Below are positions 1-10,767 of a DNA stretch of 64,000 nt, one piece after another; position 1 is the first letter of the stretch, and each line of letters starts with the position of its first letter. Below the pieces are notes generated by a model. The model did no database searches, was not told the origin of the DNA, and worked only from the letters and a program-made list of their open reading frames with translations. The stretch lies in contig CM033115.1 of assembly GCA_019321725.1 (NCBI GenBank), positions 8,690,673 to 8,754,672 of the forward strand, in the 5' to 3' direction. The DNA comes from Paulownia fortunei (Eukaryota; Streptophyta; Magnoliopsida; Lamiales; Paulowniaceae). The translations under genes were made by a program, and so were the position numbers.

Positions 1-885
1 GATCAATCTCTTTGGAAGATAGGATGTGTTAAATGCCTACCATAATCAAATCATGTATCTTTCAGTATCTTTTTAATAAAGCACATAATATATTCTAATT
101 AAAATCAAATACACTTTTCAATCTTCTGTAAATAATTCCATATTAATTACATAACCTCAAAAATAATGCATACTCCATATTTTACTACTAATTCAAGACA
201 TTAAACATTAGGGCAGCCATTAAATAACTAATAATTCAAGTATAATTATTAGGACACCCCCTAAAACATGCACACAATCTAAAATAACATGAGCAAACTT
301 GATTCTAACTTAAATTAATTCTAACCATCAATTAAGCAAACTAATTGCTATTGAACAATCATTCATAGGAACTTTCAAACATAATATAACCATTATAAGA
401 TTAATAGAACTAAGTAAATTAAGCATATTTCACAAGACTATCAATTTTGCTAAAAACTAACATAACTAGCTTGGTTTTGACTTCAAGTGTAACCCACTTA
501 AGTTTTCAATCATACAAAAAGATACTAAAACATGTAACCATCCAAGATACCATAAATTCATCATAAGAAACATTGAAAAAGAATATACCTTGATTTGATT
601 GGAATTAAACTCCAAAATTAATGGTTTTCAAGCATAAAAAGGGTAGAAACTTGTTCTAGTTTTTGTTTTATGGATTCCTATGGATTGAATTCAATTTTTG
701 TGAGTATGAGAGTGTAGAATTTGGGATAAACTTGGAGAAGAAGGGATGGTCATTCTTGAGGAGCTTCCACAAGAAAATATGGTTAAAAATGACTTGTTTG
801 ACATTTCAAAGAGAGATGAGTGGATGGTGATGATTGGTTGACTCTTTCTTGGTGTCTTCTCATGCCAAAAGCCATGTTTATGGGC
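1..885. other. AT-rich sequence, unassigned; possibly a decayed LTR
   Basis: No coding domain is recognisable on either strand; the 87-codon minus-strand frame at 691-954 resembles no protein I know. Read on the minus strand, the part around 560-880 has the pyrimidine-rich, purine-rich and then AT-rich layout seen in the Tekay LTRs of this window, so it may be a diverged LTR of another family. This is only a resemblance in layout, because I see no matching termini. Confidence 0.3.
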
Positions 886-1374
886 TAGGGAGATGACAAA
901 AATTGATGCTTTGGTGTTATGATCAAGTGCAATGTGGTTTAGAATGGTTTTCAAGCAACCTAGTCAACCAACGAATCAAATTGCACCATTTTGCATACTT
1001 CTAGTTCTTAGCAAAATGTAACATATTTCAAGCAAATATTTAGGCAATTAATCTCTTTAGAATGTAACAAGTATGGAGCAATATGAATAATTCATTGCAT
1101 GGCCATTCAACACATCAATCTTTCTTAACTGAGATACCGAGATACCGAGCTTTTCACTGCAAAAAGGCACTTAAGGAATATGTTAACTCAAGAAAAAAAA
1201 GTTTGATCTCATATTTCATGTACTAATGTATGTTAAAGCATAACTGGAGCATATAATAACAATTATTAATGTTCATGCAATCATGCTATTTGTATGTCAT
1301 AATTCGATAATGCACATTGATTAGATGTATATTCATGCAAGATGCTTATTATTGGTTATGTAGGAGAGAATTGG
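886..1374. repeat. Repeat S, copy 1 (left of a minus-strand LTR)
   Basis: This ~485-bp segment recurs in the same orientation at 3704-4185, beginning with the same TAGGGAGATGAC and staying alignable to about GTAGGAGAGA near the end. Identity is roughly 88-90% by eye. Copy 1 carries a short tandem of GAGATACC near 1131 that copy 2 lacks. The two copies bracket the LTR at 1375-3703. No coding potential is seen. Confidence 0.75.
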
Positions 1375-3703
1375 GCATGAAATTGCATTGTGGGCCCCTG
1401 ACCAATGCTACTATCCCATGCATCAGAAAAGAGCTCTGCATAACGCCATAATCTAATGGCCAATAATCATAAAAGCATGCAAATCCATGCACACTCGTAC
1501 GCATGTAAATCCATGCACACGAACCTGCAAATCCTTGCATACAACCATGCAAATCCATGCATGCTTCGGTGCATTAGTAGTGGTCAGTAAAACATTTTTC
1601 CTTCTCAGAATTATATCGTGCAATTTAAGATTTATTACAATGCTCGTATATAATGCATGCACGTGGCAATGACAATGCTCATGTATGTATGCTCAATGGA
1701 GAGCCCTCTACTATGTACATATGATTTATGATATTACATATAATTCACACATCTACTATGTCTATGCATTGTAGTTGCAAATGAATCTTTACTTTCCTTT
1801 GATCGATTGTGTGTTAATTTTAGGTTTATTAGGTATTACTCCCCAACCCTAGATGTGAAACAATTTGTAAAAATACAAGATATCAATCACCATCCTCAAT
1901 TAAAAAGTTCATTATACCTAATGTAGTATAAAGATCTTGAATCTCAATTTAACTAAACAACCTTACCACTTAGAAACTATAATCGAATACAACCTTCTAC
2001 GTACCTTTGTTCCACATCGTAAATGTATACTAACCTCACTTAATTGATTTATTATAACTCTTACAATATTTCCTTAAATGTTGGGAATTAAATGCACCAC
2101 ATCTATGCTAGAGCATGTTAATGAACCAAATGGGACAGATTCACCACTTCACATTTTCTTGCTGCCACATTAATTTGCATTATGATTTTGACACGCTTAG
2201 ACATATTCATTCATTCCACAATTTTTATCACACTTATCTGACATAAAAAAAATGTAACCATGTCATAGAATGGCTAAAACTCATGGATTTAGCTCCCCAA
2301 GTTCAGCTCCTTTCACAGCATACCGAAATAGATTTTTCCCACCGTGATAGTTTTACGCACTTTATGACATTAATGGTTTTGGCACCATTAAATATATTCA
2401 ATCACTCCCAAATTTTCACAAAACTTATATAATATATAAAAGAGACAACCAGGTTATATCCTTGCTAAAAATAATGGATTTAATGCTGTAAAACTAGTCC
2501 ACTTCACATGGGACAGAATCTAAAATTCAATGGTGACAGTTTTGAGCATCTCTTCAATATCATGCCCTATTTCAATTTCTAACGGATGAAAATTTATTCC
2601 AATACTCTTAAACCATATATAAACATGTATATGATGATAATTACAGGTTTTATTCAACATACCATAGACTTTTGAAGCCTAAAACACAAGAAAATAGTAA
2701 GGTGACAATTTTTGCCACAAGTATTTTCTATTAAGTGTTTGTCATCAAAAACCCTTTCTTTGTGCACCAAAGTCTAACTAAAAACTTCCTAATACTTTTA
2801 TAAGAGATATTTAAAGCTTAATAAACAATAAAACCATTTAGAATAATCTAAAAACCAAAGGCAAAACTGTAGATAAGTATTACCTATGCAGATTTTGAGG
2901 TTAAACTTGATGGTAATCACTTCTCCTTTGCTTTTCTTGCTTTTATTTCAACTTGGAATCAATTTGGAGAACTTGGATACCTTAAGGTGTGTATTTGGAT
3001 GATGAAAATGGCTAAAATGAGGGTCTGGTCGTGGCTTAAGGGTGATGGGTTTGAGGTGTTAGCTTGAGATGTTAGCTTAAGCTTAATAAGAAAGCATGAA
3101 GTGGCATGTAATGGTATAATCTGATTTTCTCCCTTATCTTGCATCCCTAATCTTGTGTGTCACACATATTCTTATTTGGTTGCAACCTATCTTAGTCACC
3201 ATTCATTCCCATAGGTAATTCCTATGTCTGTTCATTCGATCTTCAAATCGATTGACATTCGATTCTTAAATAATTGTCTAGTTTGCATTTCTAAAATCAT
3301 ATGCACATATGGACCTTGTATTATGACACTCAAATTACATTATATCATGTCCAATATCCCAAGTATGTCAATCCATGGATGTATACTTTTAAAACACCTT
3401 GATCTAATTAAATCAAATCATATAAATTTACTAGTAACACCTTTAACATTTCCAAAATTATAACATATAACCTATGAATATCCAATATATCGATCAATCT
3501 ATTCTTTTTCTTATTTAAATATAGAATTTATTAATTAGGTTATAAGATCTCAACCACTTATATCATGTGATAGCATTAGAGGTCTAACGATTAAGAATGC
3601 TATATAAGATGCCATGTAAATGTTAATGCAAATTAGCATATAAGTAGCATGTATTGCATGAATCGTATTGGACAAGTGAGTTGTGAGAGGTTTGGGTATC
3701 ACA
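1375..3703 (-). repeat. Truncated Tekay-type LTR (LTR-A), minus strand
   Basis: Read on the minus strand it begins at 3703 with TGTGATACCC and follows the Tekay-1 LTR over most of its length, including the conserved GGTCAGGGGCCC block and an array of CATGCA-containing repeats at about 1478-1562. The last few hundred bases of the LTR are missing at the left edge, where about 20 bases of LTR sequence sit in inverted orientation (about 1375-1396). It is more diverged than Tekay-1; the splice-like acceptor and donor seen in the other LTRs are both mutated here (near 1880 and 1795). No internal region is attached, so it is a truncated solo LTR. Confidence 0.8.
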
Positions 3704-4185
3704 TAGGGAGATGACAAAAATTGATGCTTTGGTGTTATAATCAAATATAATACGATTTAGAATGATTTCATGCAACCTAGTCAACCAACTAATCAAATTG
3801 CAAATTTTGCATACTTTTAGTTCTTAGCCAAATCTAACATATTTCAAGCCAATATTTAGGCAAATAATCACTTTAGAATGTAACAAGTATGGAGCAATAC
3901 GAATAATTCAATTCATGACCATTGAACACATCAATCTTCCTTAACCGAGATACCAAACTTTTTACTGCAAAAAGGTACTTAAGGAATATGTTAAATCAAG
4001 AAACAAAAGTTTGATCTCATATTTTATATACCAATGCATGTTAAAGCCCAACTGGAGCATATAATAACAATTATTCATGTTTGTGCAATCATACTATTTG
4101 TATGTCATAATCTAATAATCCACTTTGATTAGATGCATATTCATACAAGATGCTTATTATTAACTATGTAGGAGAGAGTTGAGCA
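3704..4185. repeat. Repeat S, copy 2
   Basis: This is the second copy of the repeat at 886-1374. It starts directly after the LTR terminus at 3703 and ends where a copia fragment begins. No coding potential is seen. Confidence 0.75.
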
Positions 4186-4610
4186 TTACACTATTACTAT
4201 AGAAAACTTGGTCATTAGAATAGGAACTACAAGAAGTACCTTGCCAACCTAGAGAGTTCAGGTACTTATTTTATTGAAGTTAACTTATCAGTTAATGATG
4301 CTTTTTGGGTATTGGATACCGGCTATGGGTCTCATCTTCATAATAATTTAGAGATGATCAGGAAGGATATCAAAGCTACCTGAGAGGTATAACCTTTTGT
4401 TAGAGAACAACGATGAGAATCTCCCTTTATATAATGATCTGAGGACTTATGGAGTGGTGATGTCTGAGATCAACTCAAAAAGTTAGATGGATACCATACA
4501 ATCTCAGATAGACTCCATGTATAAATGTGTCTGCAACAAGCAGAATCTTGGAGAAAAAGGAGAGGTGGTGACCTACATGTTAGAGTAGTGCCCGATGTGC
4601 CAATTAGATT
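4186..4610 (+). pseudogene. Ty1/copia deletion derivative (gag end, protease start, LTR start)
   Basis: The translated segment starts in a degenerate copia zinc knuckle, runs into the protease motif WVLDTG (with Tyr in the next position where Cys is usual) near 4300-4330, then jumps to the linker before reverse transcriptase and directly into the first 33 bases of a copia LTR (TGTTAGAGTAG at 4578). Integrase and nearly all of RT and RNase H are absent. The same segments in the same order occur in copia-1 (about 30380-32080) and copia-2 (about 54610-56380), which supports the identification. Stops interrupt the frame. It is cut at 4610 by the start of another LTR. Confidence 0.7.
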
Positions 4611-4748
4611 TGTAATACCCAAACCTCACACTACTCACTTGGACAATATGATTCATGCACTACACGCTACTTATATGCTAATTTGCATTAACATTTACAT
4701 GGCATCTTATATAGCATTTTTAATCATTAGACTTCTAATACTATCACT
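4611..4748 (+). repeat. First 138 bp of a Tekay-type LTR
   Basis: It begins TGTAATACCC at 4611 and matches the first part of the solo LTR at 26551. It stops at 4748, where the 5' LTR of Tekay-1 begins. The rest of this LTR is not found on the other side of Tekay-1. Confidence 0.8.
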
Positions 4749-7624
4749 TGTGATACCCGAGCCTCTTACTACTCACATGGCTAAATATTATTCATGCATT
4801 ACATGTTAATTTTATATGCTATTTGCATTTCTATTGACATTGCATAATTTATTTCATTTTATACGACATTCTTGAATATTAAACTTAATTCTGAAGCTCT
4901 TGCATGGTATTAGTTATTGAATTTCTTAATCTAAGTAGTTGATTTTATATTGAAATAAGAAGAAAATGAGGTGGATCAATATTAGATATAGATGGGATAT
5001 ATAGGTTATAATTTTAGAAGTGCTAAAAGTGTTACTAGTAACCTTATACGGTTTAATTTGATTCGATCAAGTTATTTCAAAAGTATATATTTGTAAATTA
5101 GCATACTTGGGATATTGGACATGATATAATATGAATTAAGTGTCATATTACAAGGCCCTTATGTGCATATGATTTTAGAAATGCAAACTAGATAATTCTT
5201 TAAGAATCGGATGCGAATCGATTTGGAGATCGAATGAACGGACATAGGAATTACCTATGGGAATGAATGGTGATTAAGATAGGTTGCAACCAAATAAAAA
5301 TAGATGAGACACACAAGATTAGGGCTGCAAGATAAGGGAGAAAATCAGATTTGCCATTTACTTGCCACCTCGTGCTTTCTTATTAAGCTTAAGCTAACAT
5401 CTCAAGCTAACACCTCAAACCCTTCACCTTTAAGCAACGACCAGACCCTCATTTCAGCTATTTTCATCTTCCAAACACACACCTTAAGGTCTCCATGTGA
5501 TCCAAATTGATTCCAAGTTGAAATAAAAGCAAGAAAAGCAAAGAAGAAGTGATTACCATCAAGTTAGCCTCAAAATCTGCATAGGTAACACTTATCTATG
5601 GTTTTGCCTTTGGTTTTCAGATTATTATGAATGGTTTTATGGCTTATTAAGCTTTCAATATCTCTTATAAAAGTGTTAGGAAGTTTTTAGTTAGACTTTG
5701 GTGCACAAAGAAAGGGTTTTTGATCACAAACACTTAATAGGAAATACTTGTGGCAGAAACTGTCATCTTACTATTTTCTTGTGTTTTAGACTTCAAAAGT
5801 GTATGGTATGTTGAATAAAACCTATGATTATTACCATTTACATGACCATATATGAGTTAAGAGTATTGGAATGAATTTTTATCAGTTGGAAATTGAAATA
5901 GAGAATGATATTGGAGAAACACTCAAACTGCCAAAATAGCAAAATCTGTTTTGGTGTGCTGTGAAGGAAACTAAATTAAGGGAGCTAAATCGATTATTTT
6001 TGGTAATAATATGACCTGGTTGTCTCATTATATATGTTATATAAGTATGGTGAAAATTTTGGAGTGATTGAATATACTTAAGGGTGCCAAAACCATTAAT
6101 GTCATGAAGTGTGCAAAACTGTCACGGTAGGAAATAATCTGTTTCAGTATGTCGTGAAGAGAGCTGAACTTGGGAAGCTATATCCGTGATTTTTAGCAAT
6201 TATATGATATGGTTACATTTATATACATGTTATATAAGTGTGCTAAAATTTTGGAGTGATTGGATATGTTTAGGGATGTTAAAATTATCATGCAACTAAA
6301 CTTGACAGCAAGAAAATATGAAAATGTGAATCTGCCACATTTGATCACTTAGCATGTTTCAACCTAGACATGTTGCTATTGAGTGTTAACAATTAGGTAC
6401 ATGCTATTAGAGTTATAATACTTCAATTACATGATGTTTTCATGTATTTAAGATGAGAAATTGAGGTATTTGAGGGGCTATATTGGGTTCTAGTTTGTGA
6501 AAGCTTGATTGTTAGCTTATAGCTTGGTGTTTAAGGTCTAGTATGAGATTTTGTGCTTTCAACTTGCCAAATTGGGAATGGTGCTTGATGTTGGGTAATA
6601 TTACAGGCTATTTTACATCTAAGGTTGGAGAGGAATACTAAACAAATTTAGACTAAGCCACCAACCAAGTGAAAGGTAAGTAAAGATTCATTTGCAACTA
6701 CAATGCATAGACATAGTAGATGTGTGAATTATATGTAATATCATAAATCATATGTGCATAGTAGAGGGCTCTCCATTGAGCATACATACATGGGCATTGT
6801 CATTAGCACGTGCATGCATCATATACTAGCATTGTGATAAATCTTGCATTGCACGGCATGATTCAGAGAAAGGAAAATGTTTTGTTGACCACTACTAGTG
6901 TACCGAAGCATGCATGGATTTGCATGGTGTTATGCATGGATTTGCAGGTTCGCGTGCATGGATTTGCATGCGTATGAGTATGCATGGATTTGCATGCTTA
7001 TATGATTATTGGTCGTTGGGTTATGGCGGTATACAGAGCTCTTTTCCAGTGCATGAGATAGTAGCGTTGGTCAGGGGCCCAAGAAAGAAATGATTTTTAG
7101 AGAAATATTTTGATGCATAAAATTGCATTGTGAGCATAGCATTTTGAGTTGCATGACTTGATATTGTGGATTATTCTTTAACATGCATAATCTTTACTTG
7201 CTGAGCGTTAGCTCATATAGTTTATGCATTGTAGGTGAGTACGATGATACTTGAAGCATCTTTGGCTGGCTGGTCGGCTGTTGGAGCTCCTGCAGGTGTT
7301 TGAGGGAGTGTGTACATGGATGACGACCTGTTGGGCTATTTTTTGGCTTGTTATATTTTGAGTCTGGTGTATTATGTTTTTAGATTGGTACTATATTTCT
7401 CTTTTAAAACTTTACTATAGTTAAGTATGTAAATATTGTGGTTGTGTGGTGTTGGGTTTTTATATAAATACTGATCCTTCTATTTTAAAAAGGGTTGTGT
7501 ATGTAAGAAGTGATTTAGCTTTTCTTAAAATGTTAAAAAAAAAATATTCCATGCATGCACACAGGTTCTATCATGTCAAATTATACAATATATATGGTTG
7601 TGTAGGAATGGGGGGGGTGTTACA
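4749..7624 (+). repeat. Tekay-1 5' LTR
   Basis: It begins TGTGATACCC and ends GGTGTTACA (TG...CA), followed three bases later by the PBS. Its start and end are fixed by comparison with the 3' LTR at 12331-15209. It contains an array of CATGCA repeats (6908-6997) and three conserved splice-like sites: a donor at 5585, an acceptor ending at 6606 with a donor at 6676, and an acceptor ending at 7234. The length of 2876 bp is typical of long-LTR Tekay/Del elements. Confidence 0.92.
6908..6997 (+). promoter_or_regulatory. Array of RY-like CATGCATGG / TTTGCATG repeats in the 5' LTR
   Basis: Four imperfect copies of GCATGGATTTGCATG lie within about 90 bases. CATGCA is the RY/Sph core recognised by plant B3-domain seed regulators (ABI3, FUS3, LEC2). 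Related arrays are present in the other LTR-A copies. Regulatory function is inferred from the motif only. Confidence 0.5.
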
Positions 7625-7627
7625 GAG

Positions 7628-7641
7628 TGGTATCAGAGCCC
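7628..7641 (+). other. Primer binding site (initiator tRNA-Met)
   Basis: TGGTATCAGAGCCC lies three bases after the 5' LTR end and is complementary to the 3' end of plant tRNA-iMet, the usual primer of Ty3 and copia elements. Confidence 0.95.
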
Positions 7642-7795
7642 AGTTCTTGATTCTGTAAACTGTCCATGTACATAACCTTTGAAACTTGCAGAGCGCAGCC
7701 ATGCCAGTAAGTTTTATATTATCATATATTGCATTTCATATTTCATAAATTATATTGGCCATATGTTGTCAAACTTGTATAAACAGCGCTGCAAA

Positions 7796-8826
7796 ATGGT
7801 GAGAACTCGTGGTGAGAGCAGTGGTGGTGCCAGAGCACAGAGGAATGAGACACCCATCCCAGTTAATGATCAAGATACCATGATTAATCGGTTAACAGAA
7901 CTGATTGAACGACAATCCGAACAGATTCAACAATTGATTCGGCAGAGGGATAATGGTGAGCAACCACGGGTGGAGGTAAACCAACAGCGGGCAGACTATA
8001 TATATATGGTGGAGAATGATTTCGAAGACTGGATCCCCCAACATTTGAGGATGCTATTGATCCTACCGCTGCAGAGGACTGGTTGAGGACCCTAGAGAAC
8101 ATGTTCCAGTACAGCAGGGTGCCAGTAGAGGAGAGGGTAATGTGTGCAACTTTCATGCTTTGCGGTAGTGCAGGCCATTGGTGGGACATGATTAGCAGTA
8201 TAGAGGACATTACTACCATGAGCTGGGATAGATTCAAGGAGTTATTCCGAAACAAATATTTCACAGCTCCAGTTCGCATGATGAAGATGAACGAGTTTAT
8301 ACAACTGCGACAAGGAGCGATGACTATTGGGGAATATATTCGTAAATTTGAACAACTGTCCAGGTTTGCTACGCACATGGTCAGCACTGAAGTATTGAAA
8401 GTAGAGAGATTTCTGGAGGGTTTGAGGCCAGAGTTATACCGGGATGTGAATATGGCGGGTACTCAAGGGGTGACATTTTCACAGGTGGCTGAGAGGGCGT
8501 TGGTGGCAGAACAGGCTGAATTGAGAATCGTTCGTGCACATGAGGCTTGACAGCAGTTCAGACAGCAGGGACAGAGATGGACTGTGGGGCAAAAGAGGCC
8601 ATTCTAAATATAGAAGTCGGGATTTAAATTTCAAGGAGAACAAGGCCAACAACAAAAAGGTCAAAATAAGAGGCCACGGGTCGAACAAGGAAAAGCACCA
8701 ATGCCAGAAGCTGTATGTCAGAAATGTGGTAATCGACATACTGGAGGCTGCTATATAGAAACCAGGATGTGTTTTCGATGTGGAATACCAGGACATATTG
8801 CTAAATTTTGCCCAGGTAAACAGAAT
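7796..8826 (+). pseudogene. gag: Tekay-1 gag (nucleocapsid/capsid), broken
   Basis: Gag forms the virus-like particle of the retrotransposon. The start at 7796 (MVRTRGESSGG) matches the start of the Tekay-2 gag. The N-terminal part is in one frame to about 8024. There a one-base contraction shifts the frame, and the capsid (GHWWD near 8175, then a retrotransposon-gag domain) continues to a TGA at 8548. The same frame continues past TAA 8605 and TAG 8611 to a zinc knuckle, [14 protein letters not shown], at 8770-8811 (CX2CX4HX4C, intact). All three stops can be read as C-to-T changes of CGA, CAA and CAG codons. The boundary with pol is approximate, since no separate stop and start divides them. 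Confidence 0.85.
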
Positions 8827-10375
8827 CAGACCATCCAAAAGAATGTACCAGCCAAGGTATTCACCATGACCAGGGCGGATGCAGAAGCAAATCCATCGGT
8901 GGTAACAGGTACACTTTATATTTCTAGTGTTCCAACACTTGTATTATTTGATTCTGGAGCCACGCATTCATTTGCATCCACTGAGTACGTAAAGAGGCTA
9001 GGTAGAATACCAGATGTAGCAGAAATCAGTTATAGTGTAACAGTTCCCTCTGGAGATGCTAGACAAACCGATCGGATTTTGAGAGCTTGTGCTATACTTG
9101 TTGAAGGTAGAGAATTACATGTTGATTTGATTGTACTGGATATGAATGATTATGATGTTATTTTGGGCATGGATTGGTTGTCAAAGTATGGGGCTACTAT
9201 CAACTGTAAGGAAAAGACGGTGACATTTCAACTTTCTGGAAAAGAGTCTTTCACATTTGCCAGCATTGTGAAGAATTTCAGATTTCCTATGATTTCAGCA
9301 GTGAAGGCACAACGATTACTCGATGATGGTTGCGAAAGGTACTTGGTGAGTGTCATGAACATTGAGGAACAACACCCACCAACTCTGAGTGAAATACCAG
9401 TGGTACGGGAATATACTGAAGTATTCCCAGATGATCTCCCGGGACTGCCACCAGATCGTGAAATAAAGTTTGTTATTGACATACAACCAGGAACATCTTC
9501 AATCTCAAAAACTCCCTACAGAATGGCTCCATTGGAGTTAAAAGAATTGAAAGTACAATTACAAGACTTGTTGGACAAGGGATTCATCAGATCGAGCTTT
9601 TCACCTTGGGGAGCACCAGTTCTATTTGTACGTAAGAAGGATGGCACCATGAGACTGTGCATCGATTATCGAGAGTTGAACAGGGTCACAATTAAGAATA
9701 AGTATCCGTTACCAGAATCGATGATTTATTTGACCAGCTTCAGGGTGCCGCAATATTTTCAAAGATTGACTTACGCTCTGGGTACCATCAATTGAAAATA
9801 AAGGAAGAGGATATCCCCAAGACGGCATTTAGTACAAGATATAGGCACTATAAATTTTTGGTGATGCCATTTGGATTGACTAACGCTCCAGCAGCATTCA
9901 TGGATCTGATAAACAGAGTGTTTAAAGAATTTCTGGATAAATTTATTATTGTGTTCATAGATGACATTCTAGTTTACTCCAGAACTAAAGAAGAACATGC
10001 CGCACATTTAACACAAGTACTAGAGGTCCTGAAAGTGAAGCAGTTGTACGCCAAATTCAAGAAATGCGAGTTCTGGTTGGATCGTGTGGTATTCTTGGGA
10101 CATGTTATATCAGGAGCGGGAATATCAGTAGATCCAAGTAAAGTTGAAGCTATCAACAACTGGATGCAACCTACTAATCCTTCAGAGGTGCGCAGTTTTC
10201 TGGTTTAGCTGGATATTACCGAAGATTTGTGGAGGGGTTCTCCAAGATTGCAATGCCATTGACACAATTAACCAGAAAAGGGGTGATATTTAGATTGACA
10301 GATATGTGTGAGCAAAGTTTCCAGGAGCTGAAAAAGAGGCTGACTTCAGCACCTATTCTCTCAATTCCATCAGTA
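8827..10375 (+). pseudogene. pol: Tekay-1 pol: protease and reverse transcriptase, broken
   Basis: The protease processes Gag-Pol and the RT copies genomic RNA into DNA in the particle. The aspartic protease motif FDSGATHSF has its catalytic Asp-Ser-Gly at 8950-8958. RT begins near 9400 ([12 protein letters not shown]), with PYRMAP and [20 protein letters not shown] in frame. The first catalytic Asp is at 9768-9770 and the FIDD box has its two Asp codons at 9960-9965. The frame breaks by single-base contractions near 9713, near 10202 (stop at 10206) and near 10376. Each break falls in a short run of one base, which may mean sequencing error rather than true mutation. All catalytic residues of these two domains remain. 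Confidence 0.88.
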
Positions 10376-10767
10376 CAGGAGGATTCGTAATTTACAGTGA
10401 CGCATCGAAGAATGGATTAGGATGTGTACTGATGCAGAATGGCAAAGTAATTGCGTATGCATCCAGACAACTTAAAGAGTACGAAAAGAATTACCCCACG
10501 CACGACTTGGAACTTGCTGCTGTAGTATTTGCGCTTAAAATATGGAGGCACTATTTATATGGTGAATGGTGCGAGATCTTTACTAATCACAAGAGCCTCA
10601 AATACTTCTTCACACAGAAAGAGTTGAATATGCGGCAGCGAAGATGGCTAGAACTGGTAAAAGATTATGATTGTGTGATCAATTACCACCTAGGTAAAGC
10701 CAACATTGTAGCTGATGCATTGAGCCGAAAATTCACACAAAGTACAATGGCTATGGCTTTAATTTAG
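10376..10767 (+). pseudogene. pol: Tekay-1 pol: RNase H, catalytic residue lost
   Basis: RNase H degrades RNA in the RNA/DNA hybrid during reverse transcription. The domain runs from [13 protein letters not shown] (first Asp, near 10400) through [12 protein letters not shown] (Glu) to ADALSRK (last Asp). The third acidic position, Asp in Tekay-2 and Tekay-type relatives (TDHKSLKY), is Asn here (codon AAT at 10585-10587), a G-to-A change expected to impair activity. A TAG at 10765 separates it from the integrase, where a CAG codon stands in Tekay-2. The domain is otherwise full length and in one frame. Confidence 0.88.

Noticed and set aside
691..954. An 87-codon minus-strand open frame
   Set aside because: No similarity to a known protein, and it lies in LTR-like sequence.
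1478..1562. A CRISPR-like array of CATGCA repeats
   Set aside because: Units are short, irregular and without unique spacers, the DNA is a plant LTR, and the same array lies in other LTR copies.
7628..7641. A tRNA gene fragment
   Set aside because: Only the 3' acceptor complement is present, at the position expected of a primer site.
7446..7658. A small plus-strand protein spanning the LTR end and PBS
   Set aside because: It lies in the LTR, is not conserved between LTR copies and overlaps the primer site.
7884..8838. Long minus-strand frames opposite Tekay-1 gag
   Set aside because: They are shadows of the gag frame on the other strand, with no domain content.
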